DNA from: Lophius americanus
Taxonomy: Eukaryota > Chordata > Actinopteri > Lophiiformes > Lophiidae
Direction of reading: 5' to 3'
DNA: 64,000 nucleotides
NCBI GenBank assembly: GCA_037951165.1
Contig: JBBDHG010000014.1
Coordinates: 271,501-335,500, forward strand
A program made the translations under genes and the position numbers. Below the pieces are notes generated by a model that was not told the origin of the DNA, did no database searches, and saw only the letters and a program-made list of their open reading frames with translations. Shown here piece after piece: positions 42,786-54,650 of the stretch (position 1 is its first letter; every line of letters starts with the position of its first letter).

Positions 42786-44195
42786 AAATATGAGGTGAAA
42801 AACAATCTCTATCCATCGCTGGGATGTATTTACTGATAGTTTAAACAGCTGCCTCTGCTTTTGGCCAGTTTTCACGAGGTACATCATCACAACCTCCTCA
42901 ACTATCACCATGTTTGCTGTTATCGAAACATTTGGCTCGTCACTGCCCTGTTGTGGTTTTGGCAAAGTTGAAGGCCACTTGGAAGTACCACTTGAGATCG
43001 ATGTCTTCATTGTTCTACATATATGGAGGGTAAATATAAAAGAGCCTTTATGTTTTCAGAATAGAATAGACCTCAGCAGGCCTTCCTCTGAGGAAGTTAG
43101 TGGAGCACTTTAATTATGTAATAGACTTTCAGCACACGAGGTTGTTCTTCCAGTTTATACGACCGCTAATTGTTTGTTTGTGATTATTTTAGCTTACATA
43201 AATATTGTCATTGATTTGGATAAGAAATTACTGTATTTATAACAGTGACTCATGAACTAGGCAACCATGGCATTTATATGTTTTGTCATAGTCGCTGTTT
43301 TGTTATGAAAGATAGATAGTTATTTTCTGTGCACTACTGCCTTGGATTACACTCAGAGTCCTAAACAGGAAGTGTTGTTAGACGTAAACAGTCCAAATAA
43401 ATAAACCAGTCCCTTGTTTAATAAGGATGTGTCCGAACATACCTAATTAATACCAAAACCCTGAGGCAGCAGACATTAGTTTATTGAAGGAAGTCTGATC
43501 TAGGTGGTGACGACAGGAAAGGTGAGAATATTTTATAGCTCAAACTGGGAGGAGATCCGTTTGTTTAAGAATTGTAAAACCGATCTTTCATCAGGGTTAT
43601 TAACATGGCGACTTTATGAAGAAATTAATACTGCGTAATCACATCAACCAGTAATTTGAACACATAAAACCCTTCCTGAATGTGAGTGACGGTCCTGCTG
43701 ATCCAAATTGAATGAGTGGACTGACCTTTGTTACAGCTGTTATCACTTTGAGTTAGGTAAACACATTATGAGATCACATTATGAGATAGTGAGACAGCAA
43801 AACTCATTGTCAAATGTTATATAAAGTTCTATTTGTGAGTATCACACCAAATACTAGCGCGTATCACACTAATTACTAGCGAGTACCACCCAACAAACTT
43901 GACAATCCTTTGAACTGTTTAACCTATGTCTCTGCAAGTAAATTTAAATTAATAGTTTATTATAGGATAATAATAGAATATTAACAACCTATTCATAAGA
44001 ACTATTAAAATGTAGCTTAGTCACATTCATTTTAGAATAATATTGATAAACATGATGCTTTGTATGATGTATAAGGACTAATTGTTGTTGTCCTGCGACT
44101 ACCTCCTTTTAGTGATACTCATGCCATATCAGCACGTAAAGTATACTAACAGAAATTTAATTTGGGAACTTTCACATTCCCTTCCTTCTGTCAGC
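42785..44195. other. AT-rich unique sequence
   Basis: Contains a small direct duplication acattatgagat (about 43764-43788). No gene or repeat family recognised. Confidence 0.4.
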
Positions 44196-44530
44196 TGTAG
44201 GAAATCATGTGATATCGATTGTCAGTGTTATCACGAGAGACACCCACATAGAGGTGAGTGTCATCAGCGCAGCGATGCAACAAAATGTCACAATTTATGA
44301 TGACACTGCCGTTTAGCAACATGCACAAGCTAAAACACAAAAGTCCTTTAGGTACCCCACAGGAAACATCATATCGATCGGAGAGACGGTCATCCATAGA
44401 AACAAAAACCTGTCTTTGACAGAGATATGAGGTCAACCAATTTCAAACTACTAGACATATAGGCCAATCTATTGCAAAGATTTCAGTGGTCCACAGTATC
44501 AATTGCTGCATTTATATCAGATGTGGTACC
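44195..44530 (+). repeat. Degraded member of a widespread fish repeat
   Basis: Blocks in order: 'gaggtgagtgtcatcagcgc', 'tcctttaggtaccccacagg', 'aaacaaaaacctgtctttga', 'gtggtccacagtatcaattg'. They resemble a widespread fish repeat in which a 'gtatcatctgcatagcagtg' block precedes 'cttgaggcaccccata'. I cannot name the class. Weak similarity also exists at 48240-48310. Confidence 0.4.
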
Positions 44531-45980
44531 AAATCAAAAAGTTTGGTTTGTTCAAAAGTTGTGTGTCAAATTTTAATTCTACCATCGACCAATAAACAAA
44601 AGAAGAAAAGCAAGTGGAAGGAGGAAGAAGAAGATGAGTTCATGAGGCATGGTAGCACAAGAGGAGATGTATTTTTATCACTGGGGTAAATTTAGGGCCA
44701 ATAAGAGTTATAAAAAACATTAAGATGAAGTAAGAAATCTAAGATAGGCAAGAAAAAAAAGCATGAAATGTCGAAATGTCAGTTATTTTCAGTCTACAGG
44801 CCAATCAGTTGTTAAATGCAGGGAGTTCCAGCTTACATTGTGATGACCACTGGCTGTGTCATAAAACCATCATGACTGCACCCTTAAAATATGCTTGACA
44901 AAATATCAATGCCAGGCATGGATTTTGTTTGAAAATATGTAGCTTACTGGTTGGTTCTTTGATAACATTTTAGTCAAACACTATATGTTTGTGTAAAAAA
45001 TGGTAAAAATTGATATGTCACCTCAACTGAACAAAATGAGGCACAATTCTATGCTGGTATGAGGTTTTTATAAATATATAACGGCACAATTCTGCATTCA
45101 GGGGTGCAAAAATGTTCTTTTAAGATACAGACAAAACGGTACAAAAGTGTACCAATGCCCAGAGGTGAAGTTGGGTTACTGCTGGAGCGATAAAGCATTG
45201 GTACCATTTTAGGTCATTCCTGTATCTTCATTGCTTAATATGTTAGTCTGTATTTTCAGGTGAGGAAGGGCTTTTAGATTTGCATTGCCTCTCACTATGC
45301 CCCATTCTTCAGGCCGATAAAGTGTCCCCAAAAAATGTGAAAGGTTTGGCCCTGGTTGAAAATCTGATTTGTAGGAGAGAGAGAGGGAGGACCAGGAAGG
45401 CAGTAAGAGAAGGCGTGTGATAGCAGGAAGAGAGGCTACCCTGGTTTATATAATCAGCGGTTAAAGCGGTTCTGACATGACGGAACTGAACATAGGAGGG
45501 GTGCAAAGTACATAATTATATAGACAAGAGCTGTCACATTTCACCAGACCAACTCCAACTGAAATGATTGCTTAGATCTTCCTCTCTATTTTTCTTATAC
45601 ACCTGTAGGACAAGTTTATCTGCTAATAACAAGTGCTGCTGCCTGGACTCGTCAAAGAGCACAGAAACCTGTTATGGAGGTCTACTTTTGGGGCTTCCTC
45701 TTCTCAGATGTCTGTGGTTGAAGTTGTGTGAATATCTAAACACAGAAATTGGGATCAATACATAATTAGCCCTTATTAAAAGTGCATTGAGTGATTTCTG
45801 AACAGTCAGGCGATTAAGACACAAACTTATAAGAACTTGTGAAACACCGACACCAACAAACCATCAGTTTAGCAAGCTGCCCGACATTTACGTTTGCGAT
45901 ATATTCATATCGACGGAAAGTCCGAGATATACTGGAATCGTCGTAACAGCCTCCGCATCCGCTGCCGCGAATCGTTCGTG
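44530..45980. other. Unique sequence, nothing recognised
   Basis: Ordinary AT-rich sequence with short frames (about 65 codons). No repeat or motif cluster stands out. Confidence 0.4.
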
Positions 45981-46300
45981 TTAATGCGATAACTCAAAAA
46001 ACTATTTCCGTGGACGATCTTTTAGCATAGTATGAGGAAGAACTGGAGTAATTTAAGCAAAGATCGGCTGTATATTACCGACACTAGGGAGAGCTTTATC
46101 TCCAAAGGTTTTTTGGGCCATAATTTCTCAACCGTTTGTCGGATATAGTCCAAATTTGGTGCGTATAGATTATCTGTCATAAGTCATATTTTACTGCAAA
46201 TGTTCATATTTGACTCAGTGGATGACCTTTAGCAGGGGATCGGGTTTTTTGACGGACATACCCCTTGCTGTTGAGGATGACAGCAGAGGCCTTGTTTAGT
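45980..46300 (-). repeat. Family A copy
   Basis: Runs on minus: 'cgttcgtgttaatgcgataa', 'agtatgaggaagaactggag', 'accgacactagggagagctt', 'tctcaaccgtttgtcgg', 'agtccaaatttggtgcg', 'gttcatatttgactcagtg'. The right end 'cttgctgttgaggatgacag' is the TIR-like module. Confidence 0.75.
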
Positions 46301-47750
46301 AAACAATTATTGAAATTATTGCAATAACTTGACTATTTCGAATGATGTAATTTCTAGACCTTTCCAGGCAGTGCAACAAATTTTAGAAAATTAATTCTAG
46401 TTCATTTGAATTTTGTTTTTTCAGCCACCTGATGAGTCGCGGTCCAATACTTAGTTTCCTCTTAACTCCGTTTTGGGCTCCACCAGCTCCTGAAGCTACA
46501 TCAGCTAAATGCCTCAAGTATGTCCACCAGCAAGATGCTAGCTTTGTTTTCCATTTGCCCAAAAGCAGGAAGCACACAGTGGAATGGATTGGATTGATTT
46601 ATTGAGGCTTAAGACGTGTTGATAAATGCTATGCACTGATGTCACGATCCCACAGGAACCCGCACCCTCAGACAGAATGCCAAGGCGTTGTGCAACACGG
46701 TTCCTTTAGCGGGCATAACTGTGAAACAGGCGGTAAAATGTTCCTACTATTATCTTGGTCAAAGTATCAAAGGTTTATGGGAAATGTGGTTAGTAATACA
46801 GATTCCTGATATTTATAAGGATCTGATTTCTATGCCAACAAAATAATAAACAGAGACTGAAGTCATACAAAGCTCCGACCCTTTTTGTTGTAAATCAAAG
46901 AAGAATTTGATGGTGAAATAAAAGCCTTTCTGGTTAAACGACGTGTGGACAGGTTTGTGCAAGCAAATGCATTCTTCATGAAATGATTTCATGTGTGCAG
47001 CACAATAATACGATTATATCATGTAGAAGGACTCGCATCAAATTAAGTTGAGTTAAGTTGATGAAAAGATGCAACATGAGAAATAAACTAAATAAACAAA
47101 AAGCAGGAAAATTACAATCAACAGCCACGAGAGACAGCATTACCCCTAAAATGAAACGAGCTGATATAAACCTGATGTTCACTCTTAACACTAATCCTGC
47201 AGCCTGACAGCACAGCCACTCCCGCCTGGTTAACTCATGACGGAGAAGTTTACGAAAAAGCAGTTTTCTGTAAAATAATGTACTATAGTAAATAATTCGA
47301 TACTGAGGAAGAACAAAAAAATAGTTTATAGGTTTGACAAATGGGCCGAAGCCAGCGAGCGAGTTCAGGCAAACAACCTGAAGCCCCACCACAACCTCAG
47401 CAGTTTACGCATCAGTCCCCCAGACAATCTCCATGTAATTCCGTGGGGAGTGATGAGGTTGGAGCCTAGATGAAAATTCCAACTATGTTCCACTGATGAA
47501 ATTACAAACATTTCAATTGTATTGTCTGACTGAAGTTGATAAAAATCTATTCCGATGGCTCCATCAATCCCACTCTGGTGGGTAAGTAGAAAATAAATAT
47601 GTGCCTGCCGTACATCAACAACCCCTGACTAACTCCACTAACCAATATCCTGCCTGAAATCCTGCAGCATAAAGACGGCTCCTCGGAGAAAAACCTGCAC
47701 AGAGAACGTTTATTACGCTAAGTCTGAATGAATGAATCTAAATGAGAAAC
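46300..47750. other. Unique sequence, nothing recognised
   Basis: A 138-codon minus frame (46976-47392) is hydrophobic but shows no recognisable family. No repeat family detected. Confidence 0.4.
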
Positions 47751-47754
47751 TAGG

Positions 47755-48014
47755 CCTACGCTGTTACCTGTGTTCTGACGATAAGCAGTGTTTTTTTTCC
47801 TAGAAGAAGCTCACCCTAGTGATTAAAATGTGAATTATTAGAGTAGAATTTAAAATAGAAAAGATAAATCTCCTCGGGTCATTTTGTATGCATCAAATTT
47901 TTGGAGCCATAGCTCACCTAGTGTGAAAATAAAGCCACTAACCTTTCCCCAAATTGACCCTGTTCTTCCTCACATTAACTTATATTTTGCTAAAAAATTT
48001 GAAAATGATCTACG

Positions 48015-48015
<1 letters not shown>
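47755..48015 (+). repeat. Family A copy with left end
   Basis: Begins 'aggcctacgctgttacctg', the TIR-like left end, then 'agaagctcaccctagtgatt', 'gataaatctcctcgggtcat' and 'ccctgttcttcctcacatta', ending at 'tttgaaaatgatctac' where a TA microsatellite starts. Confidence 0.75.

Positions 48016-48050
<35 letters not shown>
48016..48050. repeat. (TA)n microsatellite
   Basis: About 17 TA units, beginning inside the right part of a family A copy. Confidence 0.9.
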
Positions 48051-48054
<4 letters not shown>

Positions 48055-48940
48055 TTTGTGGAAAATAATTGTTATTTTGAAATTTCAGAGAATACTTTTC
48101 AGCGGTATCCATGGTTACATAATAGCGGTTTAGGGCGATGGTTAGTGGGTAAAGCGGTCTTTATTATGACTATGATTAATTTTAGAAAATGAGAGTGTAA
48201 AGAAAAATAAGATAAATCAGCTTTAGACGCTGCTTAAATCAGCTTTAGATCTCTCTGACCAAAGAGTAACAGAACAGTATAATGTGAAACTAAGCTGTCA
48301 TCTGCATAACAACAGGGATTTGTTAGATTAACTTGTTAAGGACTATTGTTGATGAGGTCATCCATCTTTTCATAAGTCATAGGCCAGGATGGACTGTTCT
48401 GAAATATAAGGAAATAAGGTCACCTGAATAAATTATAAATAATACTGCCTTTATCGTGTTTATTTATATTCAAACAAGTCAAATAACAATTTGAATTCTG
48501 AGAGTTTGTGCTTTGTCGAATCACAGTATGAAATAAAATGCTTTCATTCTTTCTAAAACACAAGCTAGAAAGCTCCTGAATTACTGCAGTGTGTGTAGAC
48601 AGAAGGCAGTTTAAGTAAGGAAAGAACCTAAACATCACACACAGATGTTGTACGTCGATAAAAGAAAAACAAACAAGAAACGAGGACTGGGCCGTTTCAG
48701 TTGAGTCTGCATAAGATTTCAAACATTCTTTGTGGAGGCTGTTCAGAAACAAGATTGAGATGAGATTTTTTTAATTTATTTTTTTAAATGCAGGTGTGGA
48801 AATGATAAGTAATACTGAGAAAATACTTGAGTTGATTTTGACTATTTTTATATAATTTGTTGTGAAGCAGAGTGAACGAAAATATGACATTTGATACTGT
48901 AATCAGTGTTCCATTCCAAATTAAGAAAAAAACAGATTAT
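48050..48940. other. Mostly unique AT-rich sequence
   Basis: 48235-48270 has a small tandem duplication 'aaatcagctttagaNNct'. 48240-48310 weakly resembles the repeat at 44195-44530 ('gtcatctgcataacaacagg'). No gene was seen. Confidence 0.4.
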
Positions 48941-48944
48941 TCAG

Positions 48945-49290
48945 GAGGATCTGGGCGAGGAGGGAGGCTGGAGGGTGTCGGCCCCCTGCATCTGCGCACG
49001 GGAGGAAGAAGGCGTCGGACGCCTGCGCGTGGTCCCAGATCCAGAAGCACGGACAGGTGCTTCCGACTGAAGATGCGTCAGCGGGGGTGTTCAGCCTTGG
49101 ACCCGGCAGAAAAGGGCACAATTCCAGAAGGTAAATCGGTTCAGGGAAGCGATTGGAAACATGGATGCTGCGCTTAGGGAGACCCGGACTAGGAGAAGGT
49201 GGAGCAGGTGAGGCCTTTGAGGTTGTGGGAGGGATGAGGAAGAGGTAAACGGGGAAGTTCCCCACACCCGGATCTCAGCCCACCTGCTCA
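48945..49290. other. GC-rich island in AT-rich surroundings
   Basis: A GC-rich block with several CpG (ggcgtcggacgcctgcgcg near 49010, 'gcgcacgggaggaagaaggc'). Open frames of 83-114 codons cross it on both strands without a domain. The right side (49380-49495) has 'ctctgtgctcgaaaagctg' and 'gaataaacaaatat', which could be a polyadenylation region or part of a solo LTR, but I cannot find matching LTR ends. Confidence 0.4.
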
Positions 49291-49502
49291 TCCGAGAACT
49301 GTTGCCCTTCTTCCCGCCTGCCCAAAATGTTACCCTCAGCACCGGTTGCTGAGAGTTCGTTAGCAGTAGTAAGGATCAGAGTCCTTACCACAACTAAGAC
49401 TTCCTGTACATAGTCAAATCTGATCGTCTTCTCTGTGCTCGAAAAGCTGTGCCTTTGAATAAACAAATATATGTATCGCAATCCTTTGGGATCCACACTG
49501 GG

Positions 49503-49525
49503 CCCCCACCCCCACCCCCACCCCC
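49503..49525 (-). repeat. Four C5 tracts, G-quadruplex motif on minus
   Basis: (CCCCCA)3CCCCC. The minus strand therefore has four G5 tracts with single-base loops, an ideal G-quadruplex sequence. Confidence 0.88.
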
Positions 49526-49719
49526 ACACGCCACTGTGTTTGCAGAAGCTTTAGGATAGATAGCGACATAAAGCAGAACTCTGCCGGTGGTGCTGTGAAA
49601 TTGTGAACAGCAGGTGTTCAAGGTGTGGGCTAAAGCCGATCCGGAGACAATCATCTGGAGGGCAATGGTAGTAGAAGACACAAACCAATTGCCTCAGCAG
49701 GAGAACAAATCTTCTCCTG

Positions 49720-49920
49720 TCAGAGAGATGCAGCGAGGAAAACTTCCTCCACCTGACAGCCCGAGTGCTCCTTAATGGCCCCGTCCTACTCGTGGAGGGG
49801 CAGACTAAAAATACAAGGGCTCTTTTATTGTTCAGGGTTTCTGCTCAGATTGACTGGAGTGTTTACTTTTAAGGGCTTGAATGTGCGCCTACACCCACAG
49901 ACCAAAATAACAAATTTCCC
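49720..49920. promoter_or_regulatory. Candidate conserved non-coding element
   Basis: GC-balanced with 'gctccttaatggccccgtcc', a MEF2-like ctaaaaatac at 49804-49813 and a SOX-like attgttc near 49827. Repeat-free. Inferred. Confidence 0.33.
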
Positions 49921-50054
49921 AGTTTCTCATCTCTCAGTTACCTGAAAGCCTCTTGGACCTTTAACATTGTATTCATTGTGAAAACGAAATCATCTTTGCA
50001 AAAAAAAATCTTACGGACGTCTAAATAAACAAATTGGTCATGTGTATGTGTGTA

Positions 50055-50225
50055 AACCAATTAGCCATAACATTGTAACCACCTAGGTCACTCTTTAACA
50101 ACCCAGCAGCTCTGATCCATCGAGGCATAGACTCAACACGACCGCCGAAGCCGTAGTCAACACCTCCACCATGATCTTCAAACTATTCCTTAACCATGTT
50201 TTCATAATGCAGAAAGAGACCAAAT
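50055..50225 (-). mobile_element. Tc1-like transposon end fragment
   Basis: TIR 'ccaattagccataacattgt' at about 50058, followed by 'cagcagctctgatccatcga' and 'ggcatagactcaacacgac', then 'tcaacacctccaccatgat' and 'tcaaactattccttaacca'. This is the reverse strand of the 3' part of the Tc1-like family whose TIRs also bound 27097-27545. Confidence 0.65.
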
Positions 50226-51930
50226 TTAACGGCCAATCGTTGACTTTTCATGAAAAAACACAACGTACACTCTCAGATACATGTTCACATATAGATGTGA
50301 ATAGCCAGAGCCTGTAAAAACAATTTATGAAAAAATTGTCATTTCAGAATTTAGATTGATTGCACAATAAAAAATAAAAAAAACTCTTTGAATGTCGAAA
50401 CATCTTGGAAAGTATTTTCACACGATTGAATGTTTTTTTTTTCAGTATCAAGTAATGTTTGTCCAAAATAATATACTTGGGTTTGGTCGATATTTTCTCG
50501 TTAGGATTGTTTCAACATAGTCACCTAGAATAGTCTAACTTTATCTAATAAGATTGATTCAACTAAATTTGCATTGGTATACTTAAATGTAAGTTTAACT
50601 TAACTTAAGTCTAACTCAACTGAACTAGTTTATGCGGAAAGAAAGCCGTTTCCACATTTGTACTAAGAGTCCATGATCTTATTGAAGTAATCCAGAGAAT
50701 ACCTGTTGAGTGCAAATGATATGAACTGTAGGAAAAATGTGAGTTACTTTACAGATTGCATCAAGGATTGACAGAAAACCAGACAAAAATTAGGAGAAAA
50801 TTGACCTTATTTGTTCACGTCTTTATGATTGAATGTCTTAAATGTTAAGCTGATGCAATTCATGCAAGTCCTACATGATATAATGGTTTCATTTCATAAT
50901 AAATACAAATTATATTCAAGTAACTGAAGCAGCCAACACATTTTTTTTGAGTGTACACAATATGCAAAAACGATATCATTCCAATGGAATGAGATTGGAA
51001 TCGTTCAGTTATATCATATTACCTTATAATAAACCTCAACAGAGTCTCAGAGCTTATTTGAATTACAGTGAACTGTCGAATGCATAAATATATATTAAAT
51101 CCGTCTCCGTGGATGAGACCTAATTTCAGAAAGATTTTCAGAGCGCTGCGGCAAAATGGAGAGCCACATGAGATTAAAGGAACCTGGAAACTTGTAAAGT
51201 CCATGCTCCTAAAACTGTGAGAAGCTGAGAGAGGTCAACATGTGCCTTTATTTTAATGATCACATCATTTAACAATAAGAGCTTCAACCCTTTTCCTCAC
51301 AATAACATCTCAAATGTCTCATAAAGCTTTAAAAAGGGTTTTTTAACTCGGTTTGTTTTCCACCTGAAGAATCAAGAATTAAGAGGTTGGGGTAAATGTC
51401 AGACTTCTGACAGACACAAATTCTTAGTGGCTGGAAAACAAAATGTTTTCAAACTGCGTGGTTAAAGTATATAAGAAGATACTTTGTTTTATCAAAACCA
51501 GAGGCAGTGTCGAGAATCTGTCAAAAAGGCAGAAAAGGAAAACCTTACACTTCATCAACCGAAACCACTGACATTTTAATGAGGTCCCCTAATTTGAGGA
51601 AATATGGTTGTATGCTGTTTCACCTTCAAATCCAGACCAACCGTCCAAAGAAAACAAAGGGATAAGAGCCGAGTCCCAAGGAGAGTAACACCACATGAGC
51701 AGAACGCCATTAGAGGAAAGAATAAGGTCATTGAAAGCCAGAACAAGGGAACGGTGGAAACATGTTGGAAAAACAGACACACTTAATCATCCACTTCCTG
51801 TTGAAACCACTAATAACATCTAAAACACTCATCCAGCACGAAACCCACCCACCTCACCAAGAAGGAAGGAAACACCCAAAGTGCTTTATGAATGCAGCAT
51901 GAAGCAGCAGAGGACTTTCCATGAGAACAT
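50225..51930. other. AT-rich unique sequence
   Basis: T9 near 50436 and T8 near 50941. Short inverted motif 'attccaatggaat' near 50979. Opposite-strand frames of 60-68 codons at 51576-51786 have no domain. Nothing else seen. Confidence 0.4.
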
Positions 51931-51932
51931 TT

Positions 51933-52065
51933 AAAGGTGCAGTGTGTAAAAAATTAGTGGCATCTAGCGGTGAACTTCCAGATTGCCATTTTTCTATTAC
52001 ACATCATCTCACCCCTCCCTATCCAAGAATTTGTGGCGGCCTTCAATTGTAAAAACGGTCCTCCG
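51933..52065 (+). mobile_element. MITE-like fish repeat
   Basis: 'aaaggtgcagtgtgtaaaaa' followed by 'ttagtggcatctagcggtga' and 'cagattgcca', then 'cacccctccctatccaag'. This is a widespread teleost short repeat with a 'gtgcagtgtgtagga…agtggcatctagtggtga' start. The class is from memory and not proven. Confidence 0.55.
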
Positions 52066-52515
52066 CTAGCCTCAGGCCTACGCTGTCATCTCCAACAGAA
52101 AAAAAACTTTCTCCTAGATTTAACACCTTAATTAACATATCAGAAGAACGGCGTATTCCGAATAAGTTTTTTATCACAACAAAGCTCCCCTGTGAGTCAA
52201 ACTTAAACTATTCCAATAAAATAAGACATAAGGAAGATAGATCTACTCGAGGTCATTCATACTTACCAAATTTGGACTCATTTGGAAAAAAACTAAGGAG
52301 TTATGGCCCATATCTTAAATAAATTTGAAACTGCCTTTTCCCAGTATCAAACCCAGTTCTTCCTGGCGCCAAAAACACGATTGGGTTATAAAATTTGACA
52401 ATGATCCATGAAATCGTTTTTTGAGTTGTCGCATTATAACACTAAAGCCCTGTTGTGGACACAGATGAGGACACTGCGAAGTCCACAACATCCCAGACAG
52501 GGATCAGGGATATAA
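52065..52515 (+). repeat. Family A copy, most complete plus-strand example
   Basis: Left end 'aggcctacgctgtcatctcc' (52074-52093); 'aaagctcccctgtgagtcaa'; 'gatagatctactcgaggtca'; 'accaaatttggactcatttg'; 'aggagttatggcccatat'; 'cagtatcaaacccagttctt'; 'tataaaatttgacaatgatc'; 'ttttttgagttgtcgcatta'; right end 'agggatcagggatataatta'. An extra inverted pair gttgtggac/gtccacaac lies near 52451-52488. Confidence 0.8.
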
Positions 52516-53290
52516 TTATATCTAGTTATTTATAGTGCCACACTACAGGTCAAATATGTTGAGTAACACATAATATTTGTTCCTTACTGTGGAGATTGTC
52601 AAGAGTTATTACTTAGCACAATAACAATCAACGGCGCGCGGAACCTCACCTTCAAATCAGGTAAGCATGAAGACCTGGCTTGTGAAACCACTTAGAGTGA
52701 CAGAGGTAAGGTACCACTGGAGCATGTTTCAGCTACTGATGTAGGATCAAACTCCTTTTCTGACCGCGATATCACGCTCTTCCTTGTTGAACATCGTTGC
52801 AAACAGCTTGTAGCGGAATTATCGCCCTCTGTTGGTGGCAGTGCAACATTACTACCATGTTCCATTCGAAACAAAGGAAAAACACTGTCATGACAAAAAC
52901 AAAAATATTATTTTTACCATCCACAGTGCAGGATATACTGTATTTACCATTATCAGGAAATTACACTATCTCTGGAAAACAAGTACTTTCAATTAAATAA
53001 ATAATGGTAAAACTTCTGCATTAGGATTAAGTCTAAATATGGAGTCAAAAAAATTTAATTGTACCACTAATTATCCAACGAGTCATTGAACTGGATTGGA
53101 GATGACCATTTGAACAACCTAAACAAAAAAGGCTAACACCAAGATATTTAGAGGATCACAAAAATTAACTCAAGTTCACAAAAACACACAGTAATAGCAT
53201 ACCAAAATGAAACAACCGTTATTTGTAAAACGCATCATTTGAGTTCACTCTCTGTGAAACCGCTGCCTTACACAGAATAGTGTTGGGAGG
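52515..53290. other. Unique sequence, nothing recognised
   Basis: Short frames (60-67 codons) on both strands near 52692-53000. 'cgccctctgttggtggc' near 52823 resembles a fragment common in fish repeats but is too short to assign. Confidence 0.4.
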
Positions 53291-53660
53291 TCCCAATTCC
53301 CCATCTGATCCAGTCTCCCAGAAGAGCACTTATATTTATACCCGTTGTCAGTGCAGAGCCGGAGAGGCGTGCTGGCTCATAAATCTGGACATGCTTAGCA
53401 AGCACAAATTTCTCCCTCATTAGAGCTCTATGGAGGGAATGGTCTGTGGAGGGACGTGAAATACACACCGATCCCTGCCAATCAACAAGGGATAGGAAGG
53501 CTGAAATGAAAGCTTTGACACCTTCCTCACGTCTGCTCTCAGCTGCATGCAACACAAAGCTTTCTGAAAACTATCAGATTGAATAAGATCCCAAATAAGA
53601 GGGTTATGACATTCGATAATGAACATCCAGCTGCATCCTCAAAGCTTCCTTAAGGGTTTT
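53290..53660. promoter_or_regulatory. Candidate conserved non-coding element
   Basis: GC-balanced, repeat-free, with 'tctccctcattagagctcta' near 53411, 'gctcataaatctggacatgc' near 53374 and 'aaagcttccttaaggg' near 53640. Minus frames (68-95 codons) have no domain. Regulatory role inferred. Confidence 0.32.
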
Positions 53661-54090
53661 AAGGGCTAGTAGTGTCCACTTTGATTACCACACCTTCCTC
53701 CGGCTTTATCCTGTGCCAATGTTGTCCTGTGGGTGGATACACCTCATTTCAGACTCCCAAACCAGAGCCAGCGGCAGGTCTGGTGTAAAATAGGCTCAAT
53801 CTTTCTCCCCCCTCTCCACCGCCCACGCTAGGCCATGGCTTCACCAAAGCTTCACTGTCTTCACTCGGGGGAACCGTGCATGTCAGAGAAAGCAGGTGTG
53901 AAGTGAGATTATAAAGCAGAGAAGGGAAGGGTGGTGCAGGGAAGGCAAGTGAAGAAAAACACCAAAACACAAGAGGGAGTGTTGATGAGGTGTGTGCCGG
54001 TGTCTCATTTTGTATGCAAGCAAGTTATGTTCAAGTTAATTCTGAACGTTTGTGCAGCAGCTGTGCATATAGACTGTTAATAGCCTTTGT
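53660..54090. other. Unique sequence
   Basis: C/T-rich near 53800-53830. A 73-codon minus frame has no domain. Nothing recognised. Confidence 0.38.
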
Positions 54091-54340
54091 TTCTCCTCGG
54101 AGAATGTCAGTCATCAGGCCCACATGATGGACAGCTTGGTGCTGGCACCGGTAGATGAAGAGAGCTTCGAGGCCATCCTCTCCTCAGAGAAGCAATTATC
54201 TCCCAGCTTCAGCCCGGCACCATGGGCCTGCATGAGAATGAGCCCAGGGCCGTGCCTCAATGTCTGGCATTCCCTCTTTGGAGATGCAGACCACATACAC
54301 ATGCACATACAACACACAGCGACAGATGCACAGCCTTTAG
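54090..54340. promoter_or_regulatory. Candidate conserved non-coding element or unrecognised exon
   Basis: GC-balanced. A plus frame from 54124 reads MMDSLVLAPVDEESFEAILS and then 'EKQLSPSFSPAPWACMRM' before drifting into repeat-like H/T-rich sequence (AC-rich part at 54295-54350). The first 50 residues look protein-like, but I know no matching family and see no splice signals I would defend. A non-coding element is more likely. Confidence 0.27.
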
Positions 54341-54650
54341 CACACACATACAAAAGGATGCTGGCCCTCGCCTCCACAGATGGAGCAAGGCGATTCTGGC
54401 TAAAATTTGATTTATTTTTTTTGCTAAGGAATCGAGATCCCAGTTCTTCTCTGCGCGAGAATAGACTTTCTATAGCAAGAAGGTGCTTAAAGGAAAAAAA
54501 AAAATCAAATCAAATATGGAAAAAAGAGATAAGTTACAAAAGTTTCGGCGGCCATCTGCTCAAAGGTTCTTAGCCAAGAGCACAAGTCTGTCAACGTCTT
54601 TAAGTTTTCACCAATGAGCTTAATATGGTTCTGATTTGATGGAATGGTAA
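54340..54650. other. Unique sequence
   Basis: T-rich at 54412-54422, A-rich at 54495-54506. No gene was seen. Confidence 0.4.

Noticed and set aside
43764..43788. Target-site duplication from direct repeat acattatgagat
   Set aside because: The copies are almost adjacent with no inserted element; a simple small tandem duplication.
46976..47392. 138-codon hydrophobic minus frame
   Set aside because: No recognisable membrane-protein family, and AT-rich sequence gives such frames by chance.
49380..49500. Solo LTR (R-U5 like end with aataaa)
   Set aside because: I could not find TG…CA ends or a target-site duplication, so it is kept only as part of the GC-rich island note.
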